This document shows positions 12,070 to 25,469 of a DNA stretch of 64,000 bases, one piece after another. Numbering within the stretch: position 1 is the stretch's first letter; each line of letters starts with the position of its first letter. Location of the stretch: assembly GCF_022539505.1 (NCBI RefSeq), contig NC_061510.1, positions 275,362,330-275,426,329 of the forward strand, given 5' to 3'. The notes beneath the pieces were generated by a model. That model saw nothing but the letters and a program-made list of their open reading frames with translations. It did no database searches and was not told the DNA's origin. This DNA is from Lolium rigidum. Its lineage: Eukaryota; Streptophyta; Magnoliopsida; Poales; Poaceae. Made by a program: the position numbers and the translations under genes.

Positions 12070-15000
12070 TGTGGCACCCCCGGGATCAGGGTTAGACAAA
12101 TACCAGATCTTCGTCTGACAAAAGCCTAACCTAGAGCTCGAGAGAATACAGTGAGAGAATCGGTAACACAACAGTGACTCTACGACTCAAAAAGTAATAC
12201 AAGCTCATACCTGAGCGAAGAACCAAAGTATTACAAGCAGAGGTCACTGACCTGGCAAACATCAATCAACGGAAGCGAAGTTAGGCTATTAGACATAGCA
12301 AGATAGCAAAAGGCCTAAGAGGCCAGGAGCATAACGGCGACATCCCAGCCCATAGATTCCAGGCTGCCACCTGGGAACCCCAAGCTACTCGTCGATGTCG
12401 ACTAGAAACCACCATCTGCTGGAGCGACTTCGTCTGAAACAAAAGCATGCAAAGCTGAGTACAGGGACTCAGCAAGACTTAGTACAACCTTTTAGCAAAG
12501 CGGGTATGCAGGCTTTCTGTGGAGCTTCTTTTGCGTAAAGCTAGTTTTCCTTTGTAAGACGAGAGAGAGGAGAAGCTCGACTACTCAGAACCTTTGAAAG
12601 GGGATAAGAGAGCGACATCTCTAGCTCTACTGATCATCATATTGTATCCACCAATCTTCATCATCTCGAACCACTATCCTCGGATTACCCCCTCAACACC
12701 CGAAGAAGGTATCCGTAAACACACATTGGTTGCCAAGTTTTACGATTAGGTTAAAGTTCTCTATGATCTCCACGTCCATTCCCAAGTCGTCCGTAACCGT
12801 GGACACGGCTTTTCGAAAAGATTCATTACCCTGCAGGGGTGCACAACTTTACCCACACGTGCCAACCGATTCTTAGTGCCAGTACATTAGCTCTCTTCCT
12901 TGGAAAGCCGGCAGAGAGTGGTTGACCACGACCTTTACCTTGCTGTCACCGAGACCATGAGTCACGCGCTAAGGATTGTTCCGCCGTAATGGGTCAAGTC
13001 CCGAAGTCGGTCCTTAACGATGTGAGGCGAGGTGGGTTTCACCAGGGACTCTAACCCAAGCCACCTCGGCCACGCTTACCTACTCGTATGCCATGCACCT
13101 TTTCACAAACGTTTTCGATGCATATGTCCAAATAACACGCAAACTATGTGACTCATGGAATCTACTAGGCAAGTTAGTGAGTCGAGAGGGTACCATAATA
13201 GGGCCTCGTGTGGTTGTACGCTCAGTCTTGGTTCAAGAGGCGAGAACTCGGTTCCTAGGGTCTGCAGAAACGAAACAACCCACCACATCCCAATGTGGCC
13301 TCTCGTCTGAGCCTTTAATCATATTTAACAACATCTCTATACTTACCACGTCAACCTGTCATGCTAGTTTCATTTCATTGTATGGCTCCAGTCCGAAGAC
13401 CGGAGTAGCAGCGTAACAAACTAAGCATGGCTAAGCATAAAGAGATAAAGGCTCTAGCGACGCACACATGCCCAACCTAGTTATGCTAGGAGCAGTGGAT
13501 CAGTTATTTGAGGCTACAAGGGTGGAACATGCAATAGATAGGATAACTCTACCTATCGATAAAAGACAGTTGAATCGTATGCAATATGTAGGAACCAGAG
13601 TAAAAGCATTTGTAAAACTTGTATGAACCAGGCTAGGGCTTGCCTTTGTCTCTGACAAACCAATGTGGATCTTCGGAGATCCCATGCTTGACTTGTTTGT
13701 CGGTGGACAAGTATTGACCTTCGGTGATGTCGATCTTCGTCGTCTCGGACTCGTGCTCTATCGATCGCGAAGAAACAAATACTAGAAATAGAGAAATAAC
13801 AATCAACACATGGCATCGATGCAATGCGCATACAAGTATGAATGATATGTCATATTAATGTTATTGAAACTAACCCTAAGCCATCATTGTCAAATTAAAT
13901 GGAATTCGAATGCATAAAACATTGCATTTCGATGACTTCCATAAAGTGGTATTTCGTTGTTCTAACAAAAGTGTTAATTGAAGTTGCTTAACTAGGCATG
14001 ATGATAGCATAAGTAGATAGGTTTCATTTTTCTGAACATTTTGACATATTATACATCATTTTCTGATTAAAATTGAATTACTTATGAATTTTACCAGATT
14101 TAATCATTTAAAAACATTTCTGGAAATTAGAAAAGGAAATATGACGTGGGCATGACGTCATGATGACGTCAGCCACGGCCATGAGCTCGAAATCGAGCTC
14201 GGGCGGAACTCAATCCGACGATTCGGGCTGCCATAGCATGCGCGCGCGGGGGCAAACTGGAGAGCTCGACGCGGCCGACCATTTGGTGGAGGCGCCGCTG
14301 CCAAATGGTGGCCGGAGCATGACCGGCGACGATGAGCAGCGGCGGCCGGGCAGGTGGTGCGTGGCGGCGGCGCTAGGGAGGGCTAGGGAGCGAGGCGAGG
14401 CCACCAGAGGAACCACCCGCTCACCGTGATGCTCGTGGTGGCGACGGCGAGAGGCGGTGGCCGGCGGCGCAGACGGTGCCCGATTCCGGCGATTCGGGGC
14501 TCCCCGGCTTGCGTGCGTTGGCGAGGATGATGCAGACGTCGAGACGGAGCTCCCTGGCTCGTCGGCGGAGCTCGGGAAGGCTTCAAACAGCGGTGACGAG
14601 CTTCGGCCGGGGCTAGGGTTTGGCCGGCGAGCGCGCAGAGAGGAGAGGAAGGAGGGCTCCAGGGGGAAGTGAGGTCGGGAGGGAGAGGAGGGAGGACGAG
14701 GCATCCTCATCCTCTCGCCAGGAGAAGCGAGGAGGTGGCCGCGCGGTGCTCATGCGCCGGACACGCAGCTGCTCGTGCGTCCGCGAGGAAGAAGACAAGC
14801 AGATTTTGCAAGGAGCCCCCGGCCTTTGGGGGTTTTCCTGGAAACTTTAAAACAGCCCATAATCAATTCTATATTTTGGCATTTTGCAATTTTGTAGAGA
14901 TCCAAAATAGCTCAAATATTTTAGGCAAAATATTTTGTGGCCTTCCTAATCATAATTGAAAGTCCACATATTTTTGTTTTGAGGTTTTCAAACATTTGAA

Positions 15001-15143
15001 CACAATTCAAATAGAGAAAGACTTGCATAAACCTAGGGTTTCCACTTTGTTTTATTTGCAAATTTTTCTTAATGCATTTTATATGATGCTCATGAATGCG
15101 CAAACAAATCCTAATTAGGGTTTAACAAAACAGGGATGTTACA
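12070..15143 (-). repeat. Gypsy 3' LTR (left copy)
   Basis: 3,074 bp. It is near-identical to 18798-21875. Many of the differences are at CTG/CAG sites. 14200-14800 is GC-rich and holds open frames on both strands that I do not regard as genes. Confidence 0.93.
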
Positions 15144-15157
15144 ACTCTATCCCCCTT
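15144..15157 (-). promoter_or_regulatory. Gypsy polypurine tract
   Basis: On the minus strand it reads AAGGGGGATAGAGT, directly before the 3' LTR. Confidence 0.8.
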
Positions 15158-18100
15158 ACAAGAATCTCGTCCCCGAGATTCCTAAAGTAGGAAAAGAGAA
15201 GGTAACAAGGACTACACCGATCTTCAACGAGCTTGTCGATACCATGATGGCCTTCTTTGTTGAAGAAGTTGATCCATGACATCATGAATGAATTTGATCC
15301 ACTACACCATGAATGAAGCTGATCCACCACACCACGAATGAAGCGCTTCATTTTCTCCCCTTGAGGTTGTTGCTCAACTGCACCTAAAGGAAAGAGGGAA
15401 TAACTCTGGACGGTGGATCTTTGAAAGATCGAGTATCTCATGGTCAACTCATGGAAGGAGTGCTTAGAAACAACTCTTGAGCTGACAAACATGAAACACG
15501 TCAAGGTAACGGAAGAGACGGAAGAAGTTTCAAATTTTGGTAGGCAATTGCTCCACGCTTTACAAGAATACGAAGAGACAAGGTAGCGAAGAGTTAAATT
15601 GCCTTTAATACCATAACGAGGCACTCTTAGAGAGGGTGACTTGTAGAAGAACAAATGATTATGCCACCAGAGCAACTATGGAAGAATCATAGTCACTCTT
15701 CTTGCATGGGTACATGAAATAAATGTTGTCTACCAAAAAGGTTGGGGCTCTAGATGGCTGACGAATTCACACAACGTATGAATTGATTAGAATTTCAAGT
15801 ACTAACCAATGGAAATGGAAGGGTACTGGCTGAGGAAGTGCCAAGAATCAGCGGGGAGTGAAATTTCTCCAAACGAAGTTGTTGTCACCGGAGAAAATGT
15901 TTCGAGGGATTGACCGAGAGACATTTAGCAACACTGCTTATGATGTTCTCCTTGATGTTCTAGACACCAATATTAGGCTATTGAATAGCCTTCAATAGGT
16001 CATCAATCGGAGGTCAAGACTTCAGGATTCGAAAAGCATCATAAGGGTAACTCCTAGAATAAGTCGCACAAGATCCTTATGGAGAGTGGTTATTCTTGTT
16101 ACTTCACGAATCTTGGCATTAGGTTTTCCGACTAATTGTGTTAACCACGACATCAATCTTGTCGGATTTACAAAGAGACCTATGTCAGAAATCCTTGAGA
16201 AACACTAACCATCATTGCCGCTTGAGATTCAGCTTAGGTTAGGTGTAAAGATATTTCAGACTCAGAATGTACGAATAGAAATTGCAACAACTACCACCAA
16301 GGTAAAGTTGCTAGATTCTCAAGATATAGACTATAATGTCAAGCTCCAAAGGATTGAGCTAGATTGCATAACACATATGGATGCGATTGCCAAAGGCAAT
16401 TGCGTGCATATGAATATGCAATGTAACTCAAGTGAGTCCTGATGGGGATATCAAAGAAGATTTTGAAGTTCTTAAGCTTCTTCTCTTTCTGAACAAACCG
16501 GTCAGTGGCTTAGTGTGCACAAGGAACTTTTCAGGCTTAGTGTGCACAAGGAACTTTTCAAGCAAATGGAGGCAACAACCTGCCATCTCAAGAATATTCT
16601 GCACATGCATAACTGAATTGTGATGATTCCCGAGGAAAACAAAGGGAACTCGACTCAGATCCACGGCGACATCTTTCAGCAAATGCACGTGAACCAGAGA
16701 ATGTCACTTCCAACATCCAGAACACATACTTCGTGATAACACAAAGATTGTTCTCAAAAGTTTCCAATATTATTGCCACTTGTTCAATGTGAACCTCTTT
16801 AGACATGGAGGAAATAAGAATGTCATTGATGGGCTCAATAACAAACTTACCAAGATACTCCAATGAGGGACTCATATATTTTATATGAACTCGGTAGAAA
16901 TATTGGTCAGATCAAAGGACATGAAGGTATACTCAGACTGAGGAACCATGAGTATAAACATCATCAAAGTAGTCCTTGGAACTGAGTTTGATTTGACGAT
17001 AGCCCAAGCTCAAATCAAAGATGGGGAAGATAGCATATCCACAAAGGAGATACTTTCTGACTTCAACACAAACAACACTAGACATCCCTTTAAGAAGGAT
17101 CAAGTCGGATAGAGCTTTTGTCCTTCAACTCTCCAAGTTGTTGTTTAAGCTCAACCAACTAGTCCAGGATTATCCAACATGGTTCTTGGAGAAGGAGTAG
17201 TTCAACGAACCAACGTACTCATGAACTCGACAACATGGTCATGTAACAACATGGTGATACTTCTAGAAAGACATCCCGAATATCACGAACCACCGGTATA
17301 TCACTGAATTCAAGAGGGAATCTTACTTTACAAAGCAACCGATGTGGTCTTGAGAGCTTTGGCATTAACCTAACTCTTTGACCAAAAAGGTGCGCCTGAA
17401 CAAATGGACTTGACATCACGGTCAAACTTTGCTTAGTGATTGGTTAACCAATCGTGCTAGGGATGACACAATTGTCCTTGGATTTCAAAACAATTAGAAT
17501 TGCTAAGAATCTCGGATGGCTACATCAATACGCAAACCCCAACATTCCCAAGCATAGACAGCTCGGAGAAAGGGTGAGTAAAGATATGTAAGATTATCAC
17601 TTCATCAATAAGTTCATGATACAAAGCACGACCTCATGATTTAGAAGAGGGTGATACTCTAAGGTAGAATAGAACAGAAGCTAACGAGGCCTCTTAATCT
17701 GCGGATGACAACACTTTGACCAAGTCCTAGAAATGGACAAGGTACTGGAGTTCGTTTCTCCTGACATACCGAAGTGGAATGTCTTGATGAACCATAAGAG
17801 TAATATGCACTGGAGACAGCAATGCACATTTACCACTTGGCTGCTAACTAGCAGACAAAGGTTGGAAAGTAGCAAAAGAGGAGGAACATGATCAGGATCA
17901 AAATTCCTGAGATGTAGATGCACAAGATAACACTTTTGTGAAACTCATGTTGAACAAGGAGGTGTGGCGGAGTCACATACATAGATAGTAGACTTTTAAA
18001 GAGCACTCTTGTCGTGATCCATTTGGTTCAATGAAAGAACCTCTGCGATAGCTAGTGGAAGGGAAAGATCTTTATTGCCACATTTCAATCACAACAAGTA

Positions 18101-18780
18101 ACCACAAGCTTGAAGGATAGCTTTATTTGAATTTAGCCAGCCCGATGTAATGTTTGAACATTAACACCAGTGTTCAACGGAATGGATCTTGGGTTAAAGG
18201 CCAGCTTCATGTACGAAGATTCATGTAGAATCCAGCACAATCGGGGACCTTCGGTTCAAGTCCAAGGGTTAAAAACCGAGAAAGGAGTAACTACTAAATG
18301 AGTGACACAGAGGACACTACGATGTAGTAATCCCAGTGTAGCTTTTAGAGGCGACGCATAGCTTCCAAACTACCCAAGCAAGTAAAGAGGAGGCATTCGA
18401 GACGAAAGGGAACCTCGAAGCCTAGAACAGAAGGATGTGGAACCCACAAAATGGAGAGATCATGATGGAAGGAGATCTTTCTATCAAAACAATAAAACAA
18501 AGAGGAAGCAAAGAACACACACGACTCTACAGAACTCTGCACTAGGTCAACTGGTTTAGAAACGACATGCCCTTGAGGCACCTAAGTTTGAAAGACTAGA
18601 AGGGATAGAAAAACTTTCAAATCAACACAAGGTAAGGCACCATAGAACTAGAGCGATACCAGATAAGGAGTAAAAAGAAGCCTACTCAGATTTTCGCAAA
18701 TAATGTTTAGCTTTCAAATAGTTTTCACAAACACTAGAATCAACATCGACTAGTAAAAAGGGCTTCCTACAGGCAGTCCT
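15158..18780 (-). pseudogene. Strongly decayed Gypsy pol
   Basis: No long frame is left, but family motifs appear in the right order on the minus strand. At 17219-17300 there is IPVVRDIRDVF, similar to the protease-RT linker. At 16690-16870 there is KFVIEPINDILISS, similar to the RT core with its FIDD changed to PIND, followed by a decayed CEFW-like motif. At 15470-15502 there is DVFHVCQLKSC, the conserved block near the integrase C-terminus. I see no clear gag. The motifs are in different frames, so many indels separate them. Confidence 0.7.
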
Positions 18781-18792
18781 GCTCTGATACCA
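18781..18792 (-). promoter_or_regulatory. Gypsy primer-binding site (initiator tRNA-Met)
   Basis: On the minus strand it reads TGGTATCAGAGC, the standard plant site complementary to the 3' end of initiator tRNA-Met. It lies 5 bp inside the 5' LTR. Confidence 0.9.
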
Positions 18793-18797
18793 AAACC

Positions 18798-21700
18798 TGT
18801 GGCACCCCCGGGATCAGGGTTAGACAAATACCAGATCTTCGTCTGACAAAAGCCTAACCTAGAGCTCGAGAGAATACAGTGAGAGAATCGGTAACACAAC
18901 AGTGACTCTACGACTCAAAAAGTAATACAAGCTCATACCTGAGCGAAGAACCAAAGTATTACAAGCAGAGGTCACTGACCTGGCAAACATCAATCAACGG
19001 AAGCGAAGTTATGCTATTAGACATAGCAAGATAGCAAAAGGCCTAAGAGGCCAGGAGCATAACGGTGACATCCCAGCCCATAGATTCCAGGCTGCCACCT
19101 GGGAACCCCAAGCTACTCGTCGATGTCGACTAGAAACCACCATCTCGCTGGAGCGACTTCGTACGAAACAAAAGCATGCAAAGCTGAGTACGGGGACTCG
19201 GCAAGACTTAGTACAACCTTTTAGCAAAGCGGGTATGCGGAGCTTTACGTGGAGCTTCTTTTGCGTAAAGCTAGTTTTCCTTTGTAAGACGAGAGAGAGG
19301 AGAAGCTCGACTACTCAGAACCTTTGAAAGGGGATAAGAGAGCGACATCTCTAGCTCTACGGATCATCATATTGTATCCACCAAACTTCATCATCTCGAA
19401 CCACTATCCTCGGATTACCCCCTCAACACCCGAAGAAGGTATCCGTAAACACACATTGGTTGCCAAGTTTTACGATTAGGTTAAAGTTCTCTATGATCTC
19501 CACGTCCATTCCCAAGTCGTCCGTAACCGTGGACACGGCTTTTCGAAAAGATTCATTACCCTGCAGGGGTGCACAACTTTACTCACACGTGCCAACCGAT
19601 TCTTAGTGCCAGTACATTAGCTCTCTTCCTTGGAAAGCCGGCAGAGAGTGGTTGACCACGACCTTTACCTTCGTTGTCGCCGAGACCATGAGTCACGCGC
19701 TAAGGATTGTTCCGCCGTAACGGGTCAAGTCCCGAAGTCGGTCCTTAACGATGTGAGGCGAGGTGGGTTTCACCAGGGACTCTAACCCAAGCCACCTCGG
19801 CCACGCTTACCTACCTGTATGCCATGCACCTTTTCACAAACGTTTTCGATGCATATGTCCAAATAACACGCAAACTATGTGACTCATGGAATCTACTAGG
19901 CAAGTTAGTGAGTCGAGAGGGTACCATAATAGGGCCTCGTGTGGTTGTACACTCAGTCTTGGTTCAAGAGGCGAGAACTCGGTTCCTAGGGTCGGCAGAA
20001 ACGAAACAACCCACCACATCCCAATGTGGCCTCTCGTCTGAGCCTTTAATCATATTTAACAACATCTCTATACTTACCACGTCAACTCTGTCATGCTAGT
20101 TTCATTTCATTGTATGGCTCCGGTCCGAAGACCGGAGTAGCAGCGTAACAAACTAAGCATGGCTAAGCATAAAGAGATAAAGGCTCTAGCGACGCACACA
20201 TGCCCAACCTAGTTATGCTAGGAGCGAGTGGATCGGTTATTTGAGGCTACAAGGGTGGAACATGCAATAGATAGGATAACTCTACCTATCGATAAAAGAC
20301 AGTTGAATCGTATGCAATATGTAGGAACCAGAGTAAAAGCATTTGTAAAACTTGTATGAACCAGGCTAGGGCTTGCCTTTGTCTCTGACAAACCAATGTG
20401 GATCTTCGGAGATCCCATGCTTGACTTGTTTGTCGGTGGACAAGTATTGACCTTCGGTGATGTCGATCTTCGTCGTCTCGGACTCGTGCTCTATCGATCG
20501 CGAAGAAACAAATACTAGAAATAGAGAAATAACAATCAACACATGGCATCGATGCAATGCGCATACAAGTATGAATGATATGTCATATTAATGTTATTGA
20601 AACTAACCCTAAGCCATCATTGTCAAATTAAATGGAATTCGAATGCATAAAACATTGCATTTCGATGACTTCCATAAAGTGGTATTTCGTTGTTCTAACA
20701 AAAGTGTTAATTGAAGTTGCTTAACTAGGCATGATGATAGCATAAGTAGATAGGTTTCATTTTTCTGAACATTTTGACATATTATACATCATTTTCTGAT
20801 TAAAATTGAATTACTTATGAATTTTACCAGATTTAATCATTTAAAAACATTTCTGGAAATTAGAAAAGGAAATATGACGTGGGCATGACGTCATGATGAT
20901 GTCAGCCACGGCCATGAGCTCGAAATCGAGCTCGGGCGGAACTCAATCCGACGATTCGGGCTGCCATAGCATGCGCGCGCGGGGGCAAACTGGAGAGCTC
21001 GACGCGGCCGACCATTTGGTGGCGGCGCCGCTGCCAAATGGTGGCCGGAGCATGACCGGCGACGATGAGCAGCGGCGGCCGGGCAGGTGGTGCGTGGCGG
21101 CGGCGCTAGGGAGGGCTAGGGAGTGAGGCGAGGCCACCAGAGGAACCACCCGCTCACCGTGATGCTCGTGGTGGCGACGGCGAGAGGCGGTGGCCGGCGG
21201 CGCAGACGGTGCCCGATTCCGGCGATTCGGGGCTCCCCGGCTTGCGTGCGTTGGCGAGGAGGATGCAGACGTCGAGGCGGAGCTCCCTGGCTCGTCGGCG
21301 GAGCTCGGGAAGGCTTCAAACGGCGGTGACGAGCTTCGGCCGGGGCTAGGGTTTGGCCGGCGAGCGCGCAGAGAGGAGAGGAAGGAGGGCTCCAGGGGGA
21401 AGTGAGGTCGGGAGGGAGAGGAGGGAGGACGAGGCGTCCTCATCCTCTCGCCAGGAGAAGCAGGAGGTGGCCGCGCGGTGCTCCTGCGCCGGACACGCAG
21501 CTGCCTGTGCGTCTGCAGGAAGAAGACAAGCAGATTTTGCAAGGAGCCCCCTGGCCTTTGGGGGTTTTCCTGGAAACTTTAAAACAGCCCATAATCAATT
21601 CTATATTTTGGCATTTTGCAATTTTGTAGAGATCCAAAATAGCTCAAATATTTTAGGCAAAATATTTTGTGGCCTTCCTAATCATAATTGAAAGTCCACA

Positions 21701-21875
21701 TATTTTTGTTTTGAGGTTTTCAAACATTTGAACACAATTCAAATAGAGAAAGACTTGCATAAACCTAGGGTTTCCACTTTGTTTTATTTGCAAATTTTTC
21801 TTAATGCATTTTATATGATGCTCATGAATGCGCAAACAAATCCTAATTAGGGTTTAACAAAACAGGGATGTTACA
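18798..21875 (-). repeat. Gypsy 5' LTR (right copy)
   Basis: 3,078 bp. It is the partner of 12070-15143 and is followed by the TCTCT duplication. Confidence 0.93.
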
Positions 21876-21880
21876 TCTCT

Positions 21881-21995
21881 TCAAGGGTGAGACTCGATTA
21901 TCCCCTCGTTGCTACCGTCTTCTAGATTGCATCTTGGCTTGGATTGCGTGTTCGCGGTAGGAAAATTTTTGTTTTCTATGCAACGAATCCCTACA
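21881..21995 (+). repeat. Copia 3' LTR, last part
   Basis: This continues the LTR after the Gypsy duplication TCTCT (21876-21880) and ends CAACGAATCCCTACA. It shows the LTR end that the 5' copy has lost. Confidence 0.9.
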
Positions 21996-22896
21996 CTTTC
22001 ATCTCCTTTACATCGTCCATGGGGTAGCAAGGAGGCTCCGGTGCAGTAATTTCGATCGCCGGAGGCTCCGGTGCAGTAATTTCGATCGTCGGTGCATGTG
22101 CACCAGCCGGTGGGGCCTCCGTGGAAGCCACGCTGCTTCTCCGCTGCTGGCTTCCGAGATCCACTGGATGATCTTCATGCTGCGCCCGAGCTGCATCTCT
22201 TTCTTGTACTAGTACACTCACGGTTTTCTTCATCACATCCATTTCCGATGCCAACCGCGCCACAACATCTCGCATCCCGATCCATCTTTCTCTTACGGCT
22301 TCGTAACCGTACGGGTCATCGTTCCGGGAGAACCCTATTTTCCACGGAATGTGCCCCATGCCTCGTACACGTCCTCCGTGTTCAGGATTCCCGAGGGCTT
22401 TTGTCAGCACGTCGTTCTCTCTGTTGAACTTGATCTTCCCCTCTTGAGCATCCCTCATTGCGTTAATAAGGGCTTGGGTGGGTTTAATTATTTTGCCCCG
22501 GTAAACACACTCCCCTGTCTCCGGGTGTAGCGTTCCCCCATGCCTGTACCACCAGCTTTTGGCCCCTGGGTCCCATCCCTCCGTACCTGGACGGATTCCT
22601 CGCGCCCTCAGCTCGTTCTCCATCTTCTCCCACCTAGGCTCCCAAAGGCGATACCCTCCTGGCCCCATAATATGATTGTACTCCTTCTTAGCCGCATTTT
22701 TCTTATTTTTTTCGATATTTGTATGAACTGCTCCGATTTCTTTTGCTTCACAAATTCTGGCCAATCATGTTTCAGTTTCTCATATTGTCCTTTGAAATCC
22801 GGAGTCTTGTTCTCGTTGACATAGTCACGGGCTAGATTTTGCTTGAATTTCCGGAATGCGTCGGCCATCTTATGAAGAGCGAACTGTTTGACTAGC
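21996..22896 (-). pseudogene. CACTA-1 second gene, middle part of exon 2
   Basis: This segment lies between the two retrotransposon insertions. It encodes MADAFRKFKQNLARDYVN, a Lys-rich stretch, WWYRHGGTLHPETGECVY and GRVRGMGHIPWKIGFSRNDD. It ends with a duplicated EITAPEPP motif. This is the plant CACTA-associated second-protein family, often annotated as a putative plant transposase (Transposase_24 type). One frame shift lies near 22700. At both ends the reading frame continues into the neighbouring pieces once the insertions and one copy of each duplication are removed. Confidence 0.8.
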
Positions 22897-24508
22897 TGAT
22901 ACGTCTCCGACGTATCGATAATTTCTTATGTTCCATGCCACATTATTGATGATATCTACATGTTTTATGCATACTTTATGTCATATTTATGCATTTTCTG
23001 GAACTAACCTATTAACAAGATGCCGAAGAGCCGCTTGTTGTTTTCTCGCTGTTTTTGGTTTCAGAAATCCTAGTAAGGAAATATTCTCGGAATTGGACGA
23101 AATCAACGCCCGTGGGCCTATTTTACCACGAAGCTTCCAGAAGACCGGAGAGTCAACGAAGTGGGGCCACGAGGTGGCCAGGAGGTAGGGCGGCGCGGCC
23201 CAGGTCTTGGCCGCGCCGGCCTGTCTCCTGGGCCCCTCGTGACGCCCCTTGACCTGCCCTTCCGCCTACAAATAGCCTTCATCGCGAAACCCCCAGTACC
23301 GAGAGCCACGACACGAAAAACCTTCCAGAGACGCCGCCGCCGCCAATCCCGTCTCGGGGGATTCAGGAGATCGCCTCCGGCACCCTGCCGGAGAGGGGAT
23401 TCATCTCCCGGAGGACTCTACACCGCCATGGTCGCCTCTGGAGTGATGTGTGAGTAGTCTACCCCTGGACTATGGGTCCATAGCAGTAGCTAGATGGTTT
23501 TCTTCTCCTCATTATGCTTCATTGCCGGATCTTGTGAGCTGCCGAACATGATCAAGATCATCTATCTGTAATGCTATATGTTGTGTTTGTTGGGATCCGA
23601 TGAATAGAGAATACTATGTTATGTTGATTATCAATTCATGTCTATGTGTTGTTTATGATCTTGCATGCTCTCCGTTATTAGTAGAGGCTCTGGCCAAGTT
23701 TTTGCTAGTAACTCCAAGAGGGGGTATTTATGCTCGATAGTGGGTTCATGTCTCCGTGAATCTGGGGGAGTGACAGAAACCTCTAAGGTTATGGATGTGC
23801 TGTTGCCACTAGGGATAAAACATTGATGCTATGTCCAAGGATGTAGTTATTAATTACATTACGCGCAATACTTAATGCAATTGTCTGTTGTTAGCAACTT
23901 AATACTGGAAGGGGTTCGGATGATAACCTGAAGGTGGACTTTTTAGGCATAGATGCATGCTGGATAGCGGTCTATGTACTTTGTTGTAATGCCCAATTAA
24001 ATCTCACAATACTCATCATAATATGTATGTGCATGGTCATGCCCTCTCTATTTGTCAATTGCCCAACTGTAATTTGTTCACCCAACATGCTATTTATCTT
24101 ATGGGAGAGACACCACTAGTGAACTGTGGACCCCGGTCCAATTCTCTATACTGAAATACAATCTACTGCAATACTTGTTCTACTATTTTCTGCAAACAAT
24201 CATCATCCACACTATACATCTAATCCTTTGTTACAGCAAGCCGGTGGATTGACAACCTCACTGTTTCGTTGGGGCAAAGTACTTGGTTTGTGTTGTGCAG
24301 GTTCCACGTTGGCGCCGGAATCCCTGGTGTTGCGCCGCACTACATCTCGCCGCCATCAACCTTCACGTGCTTCTTGACTCCTACTGGTTCGATAAACCTT
24401 GGTTTCTTACCGAGGGAAACTTGCCGGCTGTGCGCATCACACCTTCCTCTTGGGGTTCCCAACGGACGCGTGTCGAACGGAAAGACAATACATCAACCAC
24501 GCGCATCA
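22897..24508 (+). repeat. Element I 5' LTR
   Basis: 1,612 bp. A GC-rich palindromic block lies at 23187-23223, followed by a TACAAATAG TATA-like box near 23267. The palindrome is shared with the other Athila-like LTRs here. Confidence 0.92.
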
Positions 24509-24518
24509 AGCAAATTTC

Positions 24519-24536
24519 TGGCGCCGTTGCCGGGGA
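24519..24536 (+). promoter_or_regulatory. Element I primer-binding site (tRNA-Asp type)
   Basis: TGGCGCCGTTGCCGGGGA lies 10 bp after the LTR. It is complementary to the 3' end of plant tRNA-Asp, the usual Athila primer. Confidence 0.85.
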
Positions 24537-24761
24537 GATCAAGACACGCTGCAAGGGGAGTCTCCACATCCCAATCTCTTTACTTTGTTTTTGTCTTGCT
24601 TTATTTTATTTACTACTTTGTTTGCTGCACTAAATCAAAATACAAAAAAAATTAGTTGCTAGTTTTACTTTATTTACTGTCTTGCACTCTATATCATTAA
24701 CACAAAAAAATTAGTTACTTGCATTTACTTTATCTAGTTTGCTTTATTTACTATTGCTAAA

Positions 24762-25469
24762 ATGAGTAATCCTGAAGTTGAAGTTCGTTCGTTTAAGCAA
24801 CAAGGGGGAGAATGTTTATGAGATGCTTGGTATAGAATTAGTAATGCCCATAATAGGTGCACTAAGAAACACTCCACCACTATTTTACTTAGGAATTTTT
24901 ATGTTGGTATTTCTAGCTGGAATAGGTATGTTCTTGATTGGCTTGCGGGAGGTAACTTCCTAAGTACTCCTGCCTTAGAAGCTAGTTGCATTATTGAGAG
25001 TTTATTTGGAATACCACCTGTTAATGAAGTTAAAATTGAAACCTCTCTTGAAGATGTCATGAAAAAGTTGGAAACCATAGAACAAAACCTTCCAAGTATT
25101 GATACTACTTTGGGAGCATTACTTGATAGCACTGATAAACTTGATAAATCTCTAGGTGGGATTAATGAGAAAATTGCCATTTTGGAATCTTGTGCTATTC
25201 ATGATAATCAAACCCAAAGGATTAGTGAACTTGAAGAGGCTATGGGAACATTGGGTTCAACATTTTCATCTATAAAATTTAGAGAGAAAGCTTATGTGGG
25301 TAAGGAGCAAAAGTTCATGTATGTCTCTAAGGGGCCTAAACCAAAAAGCTATTATAGGCCTAAAATTGATAAAGCTCTTAAAACCACTATAAATAAGGGA
25401 GCATCTAAGACACCTAATGGGATAAATTTTGGAAATGATGTTGACACTTCGTCTCTTGATAATACTTGA
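24762..25469 (+). pseudogene. Element I gag-like ORF with one stop
   Basis: The frame is 236 codons from ATG 24762 to TGA 25467-25469, with one in-frame TGA at 24819-24821. The stop may be a CGA-to-TGA change at a methylated CpG. The segment DAWYRISNAHNR and the following LLRNFYVGISSWNRYVLDWL resemble the N-terminal Gag region of Athila-type elements. Residues 90-165 look like a coiled coil (LETIEQNLPSIDTTL, ISELEEAMG). The C-terminus is basic. It has no zinc knuckle, protease or polymerase. It could be a structural protein kept for packaging. Confidence 0.7.

Larger units (their letters stand above)
12070..21875 (-). mobile_element. Ty3/Gypsy element with decayed pol, inside the Copia 3' LTR
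   Basis: The duplication TCTCT flanks it exactly (12065-12069 and 21876-21880). The LTRs are about 3.07 kb and on the minus strand run TGTAACATCCC to GGTGCCACA. The primer-binding site at 18781-18792 matches initiator tRNA-Met, and the polypurine tract is at 15144-15157, so the element reads leftward. Pol traces resemble the Tekay/Del chromovirus group, but this is tentative. The total is 9,806 bp. Confidence 0.92.
5476..21995 (+). mobile_element. Copia retrotransposon (Angela/BARE type), gag-less, inside CACTA-1
   Basis: Both LTRs begin TGAAGGAGATATGCCCTAG; the 3' LTR ends CAACGAATCCCTACA. The duplication is ATTTC on the left and CTTTC on the right, one mismatch. The Copia order protease, integrase, RT, RNase H is seen on the plus strand. 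Without the nested Gypsy element it is about 6.7 kb. The primer-binding site and gag are missing (see 7220). It split exon 2 of the CACTA second gene. The pol sequence resembles the Angela/BARE clade; I do not assign a family. Confidence 0.92.

Noticed and set aside
14160..14959. Overlapping open frames of up to 166 codons in the Gypsy LTR, repeated at 20893-21691
   Set aside because: They lie within LTRs, are GC-rich and open on both strands.
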